Shown here: positions 6,870 through 13,850 of the stretch, in pieces
Numbering within the stretch: position 1 is the stretch's first letter
Layout: each line of letters opens with the position of its first letter
Assembly: GCA_964511405.1 (NCBI GenBank)
Contig: CAZEFK010000129.1
Location: forward strand, 1-21,392
Reading direction: 5' to 3'
DNA: 21,392 bases
Source of the DNA: CAZEFK01 sp964511405
GTDB lineage: Bacteria; Pseudomonadota; Alphaproteobacteria; Elsterales; Elsteraceae
The notes under the pieces: generated by a model
The model's database searches: none
What the model was told of the DNA's origin: nothing
Seen by the model: the letters and a program-made list of their open reading frames with translations, nothing else
Translations under genes and position numbers: made by a program

Positions 6870-7820
6870 ATGATTGACAGTTCGTCCAAAACACCCCGCC
6901 CCGATCCCCTGAGCGAGGTCCTGGAGGACATTCGGGTGGCCGGCGTCAGCTATGTCCGGTGCGAGCTTCGCCACCCGTGGGGCTTGTTCTTTCCCAAGCA
7001 GGCCGAGGCGCGCTTCCATTTCCTGTCGGCGGGGCCGTGTTGGCTGCACACCGACGACCGCGGCTGGATCGAATTGCGGGCGGGCGAGGTGCTGTTGCTG
7101 CCCCGCGGGGCCGAGCACATCCTGGCCAGCGAACCCGGATGCGTGTGCAAGCCCATGGACGAGCAGCGCAAGATTTCGCTGGGCGGCATCGTGTTCCGGC
7201 TGCAGCTGGCCGCGGGCGACGGGGCGGCGACCCAGCTGTTCTGCGGCAGCCTGTCCTTCGTCGCCCAGGCGCTGCGGCCGCTGCTGGACCAGATGCCCGA
7301 CATCATCCGCCGCTGCGAGCAGGCGGGCGACAACGCCACGATGCTGGCCGTGCTGGAGGCGATGGGCCGCGAGACGGCGGAGGCGCGGCTGGGCGGCGCC
7401 ACCGTGCTGGCCCGCCTGGCCGACGTCGCGGCGACCCACATGATCCGGGATTGGGTCAATGCCTGCGCCGACGCGCGCGGCTGGCTCAAAGCCGCGCGGG
7501 ATCCGCAGATCGGCCGGGTGCTGGCCGCCATCCACCGCGCCCCCGGCGACGATTGGAGCGTCGAGGCGCTGGCCTCGCTCGCCGGCCTGTCGCGCTCGTC
7601 GTTCGCCGACAAGTTCCGCGCGGTCATGGGCGAAGGGCCGGCGCACTATGTGGCGCGCTGGCGCATGCAGACGGCCGCGGAGTGGCTGGCCCGCGCGGTG
7701 CCGATCGCCGAGATCGCCGAGCGCCTCGGCTATGAGTCCGAGACCTCGTTCAGCCGCGCCTTCAAACGGATCATGGGCCATCCGCCTCGCCGCTGGCGGC
7801 GGCTGTCCACGGCTGCCTGA
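6870..7820 (+). CDS. AraC-family transcriptional regulator with Cupin_6 sensor domain
   Basis: A 316-residue cytosolic regulator. Residues about 10-200 form the Cupin_6-type N-terminal sensor: DPLSEVLEDIRVAGVSYVRCELRHPWGL, then RFHFLSAGPCWLH and ELRAGEVLLLPRGAEHIL, the classic beginning of this subgroup. Residues about 215-316 form the AraC double helix-turn-helix: SVEALASLAGLSRSSFADKF as the first and PIAEIAERLGYESETSFSRAFKRIMGHPPRRWRR as the second. The ATG at 6870 is the nearest Met before DPLSEVL, but its ribosome-binding site is poor, so the start is uncertain. It lies 95 bases upstream of an MFS efflux gene in the same direction. A 13-bp sequence just inside this gene recurs inverted before the pump gene, suggesting autoregulation and control of the pump. 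Confidence 0.9.
   Translation: MIDSSSKTPRPDPLSEVLEDIRVAGVSYVRCELRHPWGLFFPKQAEARFHFLSAGPCWLHTDDRGWIELRAGEVLLLPRGAEHILASEPGCVCKPMDEQRKISLGGIVFRLQLAAGDGAATQLFCGSLSFVAQALRPLLDQMPDIIRRCEQAGDNATMLAVLEAMGRETAEARLGGATVLARLADVAATHMIRDWVNACADARGWLKAARDPQIGRVLAAIHRAPGDDWSVEALASLAGLSRSSFADKFRAVMGEGPAHYVARWRMQTAAEWLARAVPIAEIAERLGYESETSFSRAFKRIMGHPPRRWRRLSTAA
6878..6890 (-). promoter_or_regulatory. Candidate AraC operator, site 1 (start of the araC-type gene)
   Basis: CAGTTCGTCCAAA at 6878-6890 is the exact reverse complement of TTTGGACGAACTG at 7827-7839. It lies 8 bases inside the annotated start codon, in a position that could block the regulator's own expression, or it may mean the true start is further downstream. 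Confidence 0.45.
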
Positions 7821-7826
7821 GTCCGA

Positions 7827-7846
7827 TTTGGACGAACTGCTAAAAT
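7827..7846 (+). promoter_or_regulatory. Candidate AraC operator site 2 and -10 box of the MFS gene
   Basis: TTTGGACGAACTG (7827-7839) is followed after one base by TAAAAT (7841-7846), a 5-of-6 match to the sigma-70 -10 box. No good -35 box is present at the right distance, so the promoter may need an activator bound at this site. The 13-mer is the inverted copy of the one in the regulator gene's start region. Confidence 0.5.
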
Positions 7847-7873
7847 AAACGGTCGAATGATCATGGTTCCTCC

Positions 7874-7887
7874 AGCCGGCGCCGGCT
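7874..7887. repeat. 14-bp perfect palindrome in the MFS leader
   Basis: AGCCGGCGCCGGCT is self-complementary over 14 bases and sits between the predicted -10 box and the ribosome-binding site of the pump gene. It may be a binding site or form a cruciform or hairpin; in such GC-rich DNA it may also be chance. Confidence 0.4.
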
Positions 7888-7915
7888 AGAACGCCGACCC
7901 GCTGGAGGTGCTGTC

Positions 7916-9115
7916 ATGACATCCGACTCGACCACATTCTCCCCGGCCGCGTCGGGCCCGCGCCCGGTTCCGGGATGGCCCCTGCGGATCCGGCTGTCGC
8001 TGGCCGCCCTTGCCGTCACCACGTTCGCGCTGGTTTTGGCCGAGTTCCTGCCCGCCGGCCTGCTGACGCCGATGGCCGCCGGGCTCGGCATCTCGCAGGG
8101 GCTGGCCGGCCAGGCCGTGACCGCAACGGCGCTCAGCGGCATGGTCTCGGCGGTGCTGGTCGGCTTCGTCATCGGGCGCCTGGACCGCAAATGGGTGATG
8201 GCCGCCTTGTGCGGCCTGGCGGTCGTCTCCAACCTGGCGGCCGCGCTGGCGCCGAGCTTCCTGGTGCTGCTGCTGGCGCGCATCCTGATCGGCATCGCGG
8301 TCGGCGGCTTCTGGAGCCTGGCCGGCGCCGTCGTGGCCCGCCTGGTCTCGGTCGAGGCCATCGGCAAGGGTGTCGCCGTCATCATGGTCGGCGTGTCGCT
8401 GGCGACCATCGTGGCGCCGTCGCTCGGCGCGCTGATCGCGGAATTCCTGGGTTGGCGCGCCGCCTTCGCCGTCGCCATGGGCGTCGCCGTCCTGGCGCTG
8501 GCGATCGAGCTGGCGGTCCTGCCGCGGCTGCCGCCGTCGGAACCCGTGCGGCTGGGCGCGCTGGCCACCGTCCTCCGGCGGCCCCTGGCGCGGGTCGGGC
8601 TCTTGGCGGTCGTGGCGATCGCATCAGGCCATTTTGCCGGCTTCACCTATGTCCGCCCGATCCTGGAGACGGTGACCCGGTTGGCGCCCACATCAGTCGC
8701 GGAGGTGTTGCTGGCCTTCGGCATCGCCAATTTCTTCGGCAATTTGGCGGCCGGGGCCATCGCCGATCGCCGCCTGCGCCTGTCGCTGGCGCTGGCCGGG
8801 GGGCTGATCGGCCTGTCGGCCCTGGCGCTGGCCGGCTTCGGGACCGCGCCCGCGTCGGCCACTGGAGCGGTGATCGTCTGGGGCTTTGCCTTCGGCGGCG
8901 CGCCGCTGGTGCTGCAGACCTACACGGCCCGTGCCGCCCCCGACCATCTGGAAGCGGCCGGCGGCCTGCTGGTCGCGACCTTCCAGATCTCGATCGCGCT
9001 CGGAGCCGCGGTCGGCGGCGCCATCGTCGACCACGCCCGGGTCATCGATGTCGCCGTCTTCACCGGTGTCATGGGCGTGATGGCGGCGTCGCTGGCCGCC
9101 GTCCGCCTGAAATAG
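7916..9115 (+). CDS. MFS transporter, drug/nucleoside/sugar efflux type (NepI/AraJ-like)
   Basis: A 399-residue inner-membrane protein with about 12 hydrophobic helices. It shows the MFS (DHA1) layout: TM1 with EFLPAGLLTPMA, the loop 2-3 segment GRLDRKW (motif A region), then LLLARILIGIAVGGFWSLAGA as in the NepI/PbuE/AraJ group. A second set of six helices starts at about residue 220. Members export purine ribonucleosides, arabinose or drugs by proton antiport; the substrate here cannot be told. The ATG at 7916 has TGGAGGT 7 bases upstream. It follows an AraC-type regulator in the same direction and is probably under its control. The N-terminal 20 residues are soluble and Ser/Pro-rich. Confidence 0.9.
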   Translation: MTSDSTTFSPAASGPRPVPGWPLRIRLSLAALAVTTFALVLAEFLPAGLLTPMAAGLGISQGLAGQAVTATALSGMVSAVLVGFVIGRLDRKWVMAALCGLAVVSNLAAALAPSFLVLLLARILIGIAVGGFWSLAGAVVARLVSVEAIGKGVAVIMVGVSLATIVAPSLGALIAEFLGWRAAFAVAMGVAVLALAIELAVLPRLPPSEPVRLGALATVLRRPLARVGLLAVVAIASGHFAGFTYVRPILETVTRLAPTSVAEVLLAFGIANFFGNLAAGAIADRRLRLSLALAGGLIGLSALALAGFGTAPASATGAVIVWGFAFGGAPLVLQTYTARAAPDHLEAAGGLLVATFQISIALGAAVGGAIVDHARVIDVAVFTGVMGVMAASLAAVRLK

Positions 9116-9137
9116 GCGCTAAGGAGCGCTCGGCCGC

Positions 9138-10040
9138 TCACGCGATCCGCCGGCCCTCCTTCACGCCGGTCACCATGTAGTGGTCGAGCGGGTTGAGCCC
9201 GGCCGCGGCGACGTCGGTGTTGAGCTTCAGGTAGGTCAGCGTATCGAAGCCGCCGGCCGTCCCGGTCCCGGCCTCGCGGCCTTCTTTCCAGCCCACCGAC
9301 TCGTAATGCATCAGGGGATCGATCCCGGCGGCGGCAACGTCGGGATTCTTGGCCAGGTAGAAGGCGGTGTTGAAGAAAGCGCTGGGGTTGCGGCCCTCCT
9401 TCCAGCCGTTGCCGCTGTAATGCGTCAGCGGGTCGATCCCGGCGGCGGCCACGTCGGGGTTGGCCGCCATGTAATAGGCGGCGTTGAACCCCGCGGCTTC
9501 GGCCTGCAGCGCCTGGGCCCGCTGGGTGTAGTAGGTGATCGCCTCGTTCGCGTCGGCGGTGCTGATGCCCAGGCCCGACTGCTCCCAGGTCAGATGCGGC
9601 GCCAGCTGCGGGCGGACCTCGAGCACGAACTGCAGGAGCCCGACCGAGTCGAGGTAGTCGGAAAATCGAATCCACTCGACATTGCTCTTGGTCCAATCCA
9701 ACAGGACCACGCCTTCCTTGCTGTTCGAGTCGTACAGATACAGATGACGGTTATCGATGATGTAGGCGCGGGTGTTGGTGGGATTGAACAGGGTCAGGCC
9801 ATAGGCGTTGATCGTGTGATTGCTGCTGTCGCTGCTGGTGGCAGTGCCCGGATCGAGGACCATGGTCACCGAGTTCGGCGCCGCCACGAAGGTGTCCACC
9901 CCGGTCAGGCTGCCCACGAACATTTGTAGGCCGCCGGGCCGGGCGTAGAAGCTGGTGTCGCCGGTAAGGGCATAGTCGATGCTGCCGGGCTGGCCGACAT
10001 ACGATGTTGCGTTGCTATTTTCCGTAAAGCGGAGCGGCAT
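9138..10040 (-). CDS. Probably secreted protein with three C-terminal NPDVAAAGIDPLxHY repeats
   Basis: A 300-residue protein. Residues 1-150 are beta-rich with many Ser, Thr, Asn and Gly and no Sec signal peptide. Three repeats follow, at about 185-221, 223-256 and 265-298, each of the form F(N/D)...YLA.N(P/T)DVAAAG(I/L)(D/N)PL.HY...G.KEGR. The protein ends with the last one. Such repeats are common in large alphaproteobacterial proteins exported by type I secretion, next to RTX or DUF4214 domains. Here no glycine-rich RTX nonapeptides are present, so export by a type I system is an inference. GAAGGTGA precedes the ATG at 10040. It is divergent from the aminotransferase gene, with 197 bases between. 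Function is unknown; surface binding or adhesion is a reasonable guess. Confidence 0.78.
   Translation of the reverse strand: MPLRFTENSNATSYVGQPGSIDYALTGDTSFYARPGGLQMFVGSLTGVDTFVAAPNSVTMVLDPGTATSSDSSNHTINAYGLTLFNPTNTRAYIIDNRHLYLYDSNSKEGVVLLDWTKSNVEWIRFSDYLDSVGLLQFVLEVRPQLAPHLTWEQSGLGISTADANEAITYYTQRAQALQAEAAGFNAAYYMAANPDVAAAGIDPLTHYSGNGWKEGRNPSAFFNTAFYLAKNPDVAAAGIDPLMHYESVGWKEGREAGTGTAGGFDTLTYLKLNTDVAAAGLNPLDHYMVTGVKEGRRIA
9147..9488 (-). repeat. Three coding repeats of 34-37 codons
   Basis: Three in-frame repeats in the 3' part of the gene, two adjacent and the third after a seven-residue Gly/Thr/Ala linker. Repeats 1 and 2 share the stretch NPDVAAAGIDPL exactly and also share GWKEGR; repeat 3 is more divergent (NTDVAAAGLNPL, GVKEGR). 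Confidence 0.85.
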
Positions 10041-10237
10041 GCGTCACCTTCAGCCAGCGCGACCCTAGATTGCTAACTGGCATATCCCGGTAGGGGTCGT
10101 CGACTCCGCCCTATGGCAGTGTGATCCCGATCCGGGGGCCGCCGCCAATGTCGCCGGGACATTGTTGTGGTTGAGGCTTTGGCCCGGCGCGGCCTACCGT
10201 CCGGCCCCGCTGTCCACCGCCCGAGGAGCGCCCGCCC

Positions 10238-11524
10238 GTGCCGGCGATCGCCGACTTGCCCCTGGCCGACCTGCAGCAGTGGCAGGTGCGGCTGCAGCAG
10301 GATTACCAGGCCGTGCAGGCGCGCGGCCTCAAGCTGGACATGACCCGGGGCAAGCCCTCGCCCGAGCAGCTCGACCTGGCCAACGGCATGCTGGCGCTGC
10401 CCGGCAATGGCGATTGGCTGACCGACGCCGGGGAGGATGCCCGCAACTATGGCGGCGTCCAGGGCCTGCCCGAGGCGCGGGCGCTCATGGCCAACGTCCT
10501 GGGCGCGCCCGTCGCCCAGATGGCGATCGGCGAGAACTCCAGCCTGGCCTTGATGCATGACTGCATCGTCTGGGCGCTGCTGAAGGGCGTGCCGGGCAGC
10601 CCCCGGCCCTGGTCGCGCGAGGAGATCGCGTTTCTCTGCCCGGTGCCCGGCTATGACCGCCATTTCGCGATCTGCGCCGAGTTCGGCATCCGCATGCTGC
10701 CGGTGCCGCTGGGCGACGACGGCCCCGATCTCGATGCGGTCGAGCGCCTGGCCGCCGATCCCGCGGTCAAGGGCATGTGGTGCGTGCCGCGCTATTCCAA
10801 CCCCACCGGCATCGTCTATTCCGAGGCCGTGGTGCGCCGGCTGGCCGCCATGCCGGCGGCGGCGCCGGATTTCCGGCTGTTCTGGGATGACGCCTACGCC
10901 GTCCACCACCTCACGCCGACCCGCCACGCGATCCCCAGCATCCTGGACCTGTGCGCCGAGGCCGGCTGCCCCGACCGGCCATTCGTCTTCGCCTCGACCT
11001 CGAAGATCACCTTCGCCGGCGGCGGCATGGCCCTGTTCGCAGGCTCGCCGGCCAACCTCGCCTGGTACCTGGCCCGGGTCGCCAAGCGCACGGTCGGGCC
11101 CGACAAGCTGAACCAGCTCCGCCATGTCCGCTTCCTGCGCGACGAAGCCGGGCTGGTGCGCCACATGGACCGCCACCGGGCGCTGCTGGCGCCCAAGTTC
11201 GACGCCATGCTGGCGGCGCTGGAGGCCCGCCTCGCCGGCACCGGGGCGGCGCGCTGGCGCAAGCCCGAGGGCGGCTATTTCGTCAGCGTCGATGCCACCG
11301 ACGGCACCGCCCGCCGCGTCGTCGCGCTCGCCGCCGGCCTGGGCGTCGCCATGACCCCAGCCGGCGCCACCTGGCCGCACGGCCGCGATCCCGACGACCG
11401 CGTGCTGCGCCTGGCCCCCAGCTATCCCAGCCTCGCCGAGGTCGCGGCGGCGTCCGAGGCGATCGCCCTCTGCATCCTGCTGGCCGCCGTCGAGATCCGC
11501 GCCGCACGGCTGGCCGCCGCTTGA
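10238..11524 (+). CDS. PLP-dependent aminotransferase, class I/II fold (aspartate aminotransferase-like, PF12897 type)
   Basis: A 428-residue cytosolic PLP enzyme. Visible features are LDMTRGKPSPEQLDLANGM at the N-terminus, NYGGVQGLPEAR, GENSSLALMHD, the asparagine motif YSNPTGIVYS (about 186-195), the PLP-ring Asp in FWDDAYAVH (216-223), and the Schiff-base lysine in FASTSKITFAGGGMA (Lys256). This is the pattern of the actinobacterial/alphaproteobacterial aspartate aminotransferase subgroup, distinct from AspC. The amino donor is likely aspartate or a related acid, but this is inferred. The GTG at 10238 is used because GAGGAG lies at 10223-10228; no ATG fits. The next gene, an RraA-type protein, starts 77 bases later with its own candidate regulatory site, so an operon is uncertain. 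Confidence 0.88.
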   Translation: MPAIADLPLADLQQWQVRLQQDYQAVQARGLKLDMTRGKPSPEQLDLANGMLALPGNGDWLTDAGEDARNYGGVQGLPEARALMANVLGAPVAQMAIGENSSLALMHDCIVWALLKGVPGSPRPWSREEIAFLCPVPGYDRHFAICAEFGIRMLPVPLGDDGPDLDAVERLAADPAVKGMWCVPRYSNPTGIVYSEAVVRRLAAMPAAAPDFRLFWDDAYAVHHLTPTRHAIPSILDLCAEAGCPDRPFVFASTSKITFAGGGMALFAGSPANLAWYLARVAKRTVGPDKLNQLRHVRFLRDEAGLVRHMDRHRALLAPKFDAMLAALEARLAGTGAARWRKPEGGYFVSVDATDGTARRVVALAAGLGVAMTPAGATWPHGRDPDDRVLRLAPSYPSLAEVAAASEAIALCILLAAVEIRAARLAAA

Positions 11525-11570
11525 CCGGTCCGGCACCCGCCCGCTAGCCTTTCAGAACGGAACCAGACAA

Positions 11571-11584
11571 GTTCAAATCTGAAC
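11571..11584. promoter_or_regulatory. Inverted repeat in the leader of the RraA-family gene
   Basis: GTTCA-AATC-TGAAC is a 5-bp inverted repeat with 4-base spacer, embedded in a run of GAAC/GTTC words (11551-11584). Upstream TTGACC (11521-11526) and TAGCCT (11545-11550) could be -35 and -10 boxes with an 18-base gap. A dimeric repressor could bind between promoter and ribosome-binding site. Tentative. Confidence 0.35.
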
Positions 11585-11601
11585 GAAGCGGGAGGAAGCC
11601 G

Positions 11602-12342
11602 ATGATCGTGACCTCGGACATCCAGCGTCCGCCGGCGGAGCTGGTCGCGGGCCTGGCGGCCATCGGCAGCGCCACCGCGGCCGGCGAGCTCAGCCGCATG
11701 GGCATCCGCAACCCGCATATCTGCGGTCCGGTGTCCCACAGCCCGGGCATGACCATCGCCGGGCCGGCCCTGACCCTGCAATTCATGCCCAAGCGCGAGG
11801 ACATCTACGGCGACGCCGAATACCTGGAACCGGAGAAGCAGCTGCACCGCCATGTGATGTACCATGCCCAGGCCGGCGACATCATCGTGGTCGACGCCCG
11901 GGGCGACATGGCCAGCGGCATCTTCGGCGAAATGATGCTGACCTATTTCAAGGGCAAGGGCGGTGCCGGCGTGGTCATCGACGGCTGCATCCGCGACTAT
12001 GGCGAGGCCCGGAAGCTGGGCCTGGGCCTGTGGCTGCGCGGCGTCACGCCGAACTTTCACGCCCAGACCGGCATCATCCCGTTCGGCGTCAACGTGCCGG
12101 TCGCCTGCGGCAACGCCCTGGTCATGCCCGGCGACATCATCGTGTGCGACGACGACGGCTGCGTCGTGGTCCCGGTGGCCATGGCGCCGGCGCTGCTGGC
12201 CAAGGCCAGCGCGCATCACGAGTGGGAGGATTTCTCGCGCCTGCGCCTGTCCCAGGGCGGCGACCTGCGCAAATACTATCCGCTGCGGGCCGATGCCGAA
12301 GCCGAATACCGGGAGTGGCGCAAGCAGAACCCAAAGGCGTGA
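11602..12342 (+). CDS. RraA-family protein (aldolase/demethylmenaquinone methyltransferase-fold)
   Basis: A 246-residue cytosolic protein of the RraA/HMG-CHA aldolase superfamily. Visible motifs are the early TAAGELSRMGIRNPHICGP, then AGDIIVVDARGD, GEMM (Glu110), and VIDGCIRDYGEARKLG (Asp127, Arg131, Asp132). The RD pair and preceding glycines bind metal and pyruvate-like substrates in the class II aldolase relatives. Databases often name such proteins 'ribonuclease activity regulator RraA', but the length (true RraA is about 160 residues), the extra C-terminal tail (EWEDFSRLRLSQGGDLRKYYPL) and the conserved catalytic residues fit better with an aldolase/decarboxylase of acid catabolism. The ATG follows a GGGAGGAAG site. 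The neighbouring aminotransferase may supply or use a keto acid, but this is conjecture. Confidence 0.85.
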   Translation: MIVTSDIQRPPAELVAGLAAIGSATAAGELSRMGIRNPHICGPVSHSPGMTIAGPALTLQFMPKREDIYGDAEYLEPEKQLHRHVMYHAQAGDIIVVDARGDMASGIFGEMMLTYFKGKGGAGVVIDGCIRDYGEARKLGLGLWLRGVTPNFHAQTGIIPFGVNVPVACGNALVMPGDIIVCDDDGCVVVPVAMAPALLAKASAHHEWEDFSRLRLSQGGDLRKYYPLRADAEAEYREWRKQNPKA

Positions 12343-12458
12343 GCCGAGCCGCCCGCGCGGCGTGCATCGGTTCGCATTTGTCAACGAATGGCTAACGACC
12401 CCGTGCTATCCGTCGCGACGCCGGGCGCCGTGTCCGGCAGCGCTACGGAGAGGCCCGG

Positions 12459-13802
12459 ATGTCGTCGAACGAGCTGGCGGACCGCATCAAGTTCCTGAAG
12501 ATCGACGCCGCGGCGCAAGCGGCGCTGGCGGCCCTGCGGCCACTGCTGATCCCACAGATCCCGGCCATCCTCGACCGCTTCTACGCGCATCTCCGGCAAT
12601 GGCCCGAGCTGGCTGTTCTGTTCAAGGACGGCGGCATGCAGCGGGCCCAGACGGCGCAGGCCGCCCACTGGGCGCGGCTGTTCGAGGGCCGATTCGACCA
12701 AGCCTACGCCGATTCCAGCCGACGCATCGGCGAGATCCATGCCCAGATCGGGCTGTCGCCGCGCTGGTACATCGGCGGGTACGGCCTCATCCTGGGCGAG
12801 ATGCTGCAGGTGGCGGCGCGCGCCCAGGTCAAGCGCTGGGCCCCCGGTTGCGGCCTGCCGGCGCTGGAGGGCTCGCTCAAGGTGCTGGCCCAGGTGGTGA
12901 CGCTGGATATGGACCTGGCCGTGGCCACCTACGAGGCGGCGCTGCGCGCCGGCCATGACCGTCACGTGGCGGAGCTCGCCGACGCCTTCGACCGCTCGGT
13001 GCGCTCGGTGGTGCAGTCGGTGGGCGCGACCGCGCGCGAGCTGAAGACCGCGGCTACCGGCCTGACCGAGATGGCGACGCGCGCCAGCGGCCAGGTGGTG
13101 GCCGTGGCGGCGGCCTCGGAACAGGCCTCGACCAACGTCCAGACCGTGGCCGCCGCCGCCGAGGAGCTGTCCAGCTCGATCGGCGAGATCGGCCGCCAGG
13201 TCGGGCGCTCCAGCGAGATGGCCGCCGCCGCCGTGGCCCAGGCCGGCGAGACCAGCACCACCATGCGCGCCCTCAGCGACGCGGCGCAGAAGATCGGCGA
13301 AGTGGTCGGGCTGATCAGCGACATCGCCGGCCAGACCAATCTGCTGGCCCTGAACGCCACCATCGAGGCAGCGCGCGCCGGCGAGGCCGGCAAGGGCTTC
13401 GCCGTGGTCGCCTCCGAGGTCAAGAACCTGGCCAGTCAGACCGCCCGCGCCACCGACGACATCAAGGCCCAGGTCGAGGAGATCCAGACCGTGGTGGCCC
13501 GGGCGGTGACCGCGATCGGCTCGATCGACCAGACCATCCGCGACGTCTCCGGCATCGCCACCGCGATCGCCGCCGCGGTCGAAGAGCAGGGTGCCGCCAC
13601 CAACGAGATCGCCCGCAACGTCCAGCAGGCGGCCGAGGGCACCAGCGAGGTCACCTCGAACATCGCCGGCCTGACCGCCGCCGCCAACGAGACCGGCCGC
13701 TCGGCCGAGGGCGTGCTCAGCCATTCGACGGGTCTGGGCTCCCAGACCGATCAGCTGACCCACGCGGTCGACGACTTCATCCGCAAGGTCAAGGCGGGAT
13801 AG
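12459..13802 (+). CDS. Soluble globin-coupled methyl-accepting chemotaxis protein (HemAT-like)
   Basis: A 447-residue cytosolic chemoreceptor. Residues about 5-165 form a protoglobin haem domain; RRIGEIHAQIGLSPRWYIGGYG (88-109) contains the proximal haem ligand His94 in its standard setting. Residues about 175-445 form a long coiled-coil signalling domain with the MCP hairpin tip DIAGQTNLLALNATIEAARAGEAGKGFAVVA at 288-318, which docks CheA and CheW. No membrane segment is present, as in HemAT aerotaxis receptors. It likely senses oxygen or another gas and controls flagellar motility. GGAG lies 8 bases before the ATG. No other chemotaxis gene is within the window, so it is an orphan receptor that would feed a CheA encoded elsewhere. 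Confidence 0.94.
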   Translation: MSSNELADRIKFLKIDAAAQAALAALRPLLIPQIPAILDRFYAHLRQWPELAVLFKDGGMQRAQTAQAAHWARLFEGRFDQAYADSSRRIGEIHAQIGLSPRWYIGGYGLILGEMLQVAARAQVKRWAPGCGLPALEGSLKVLAQVVTLDMDLAVATYEAALRAGHDRHVAELADAFDRSVRSVVQSVGATARELKTAATGLTEMATRASGQVVAVAAASEQASTNVQTVAAAAEELSSSIGEIGRQVGRSSEMAAAAVAQAGETSTTMRALSDAAQKIGEVVGLISDIAGQTNLLALNATIEAARAGEAGKGFAVVASEVKNLASQTARATDDIKAQVEEIQTVVARAVTAIGSIDQTIRDVSGIATAIAAAVEEQGAATNEIARNVQQAAEGTSEVTSNIAGLTAAANETGRSAEGVLSHSTGLGSQTDQLTHAVDDFIRKVKAG

Positions 13803-13850
13803 GAGGCCGGTCGGGCGACGACGGTCCCCGGCGCCGTCACGCGCCGCGGG

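Noticed and set aside
10073..11536. Long minus-strand open frame opposite the aminotransferase
   Set aside because: Shadow frame; the plus strand has complete aminotransferase motifs, and this one shows none.
12389..12406. Sigma-54-like promoter before the chemoreceptor (TGGC...TGC)
   Set aside because: The GG and GC elements are 15 bases apart instead of 12.
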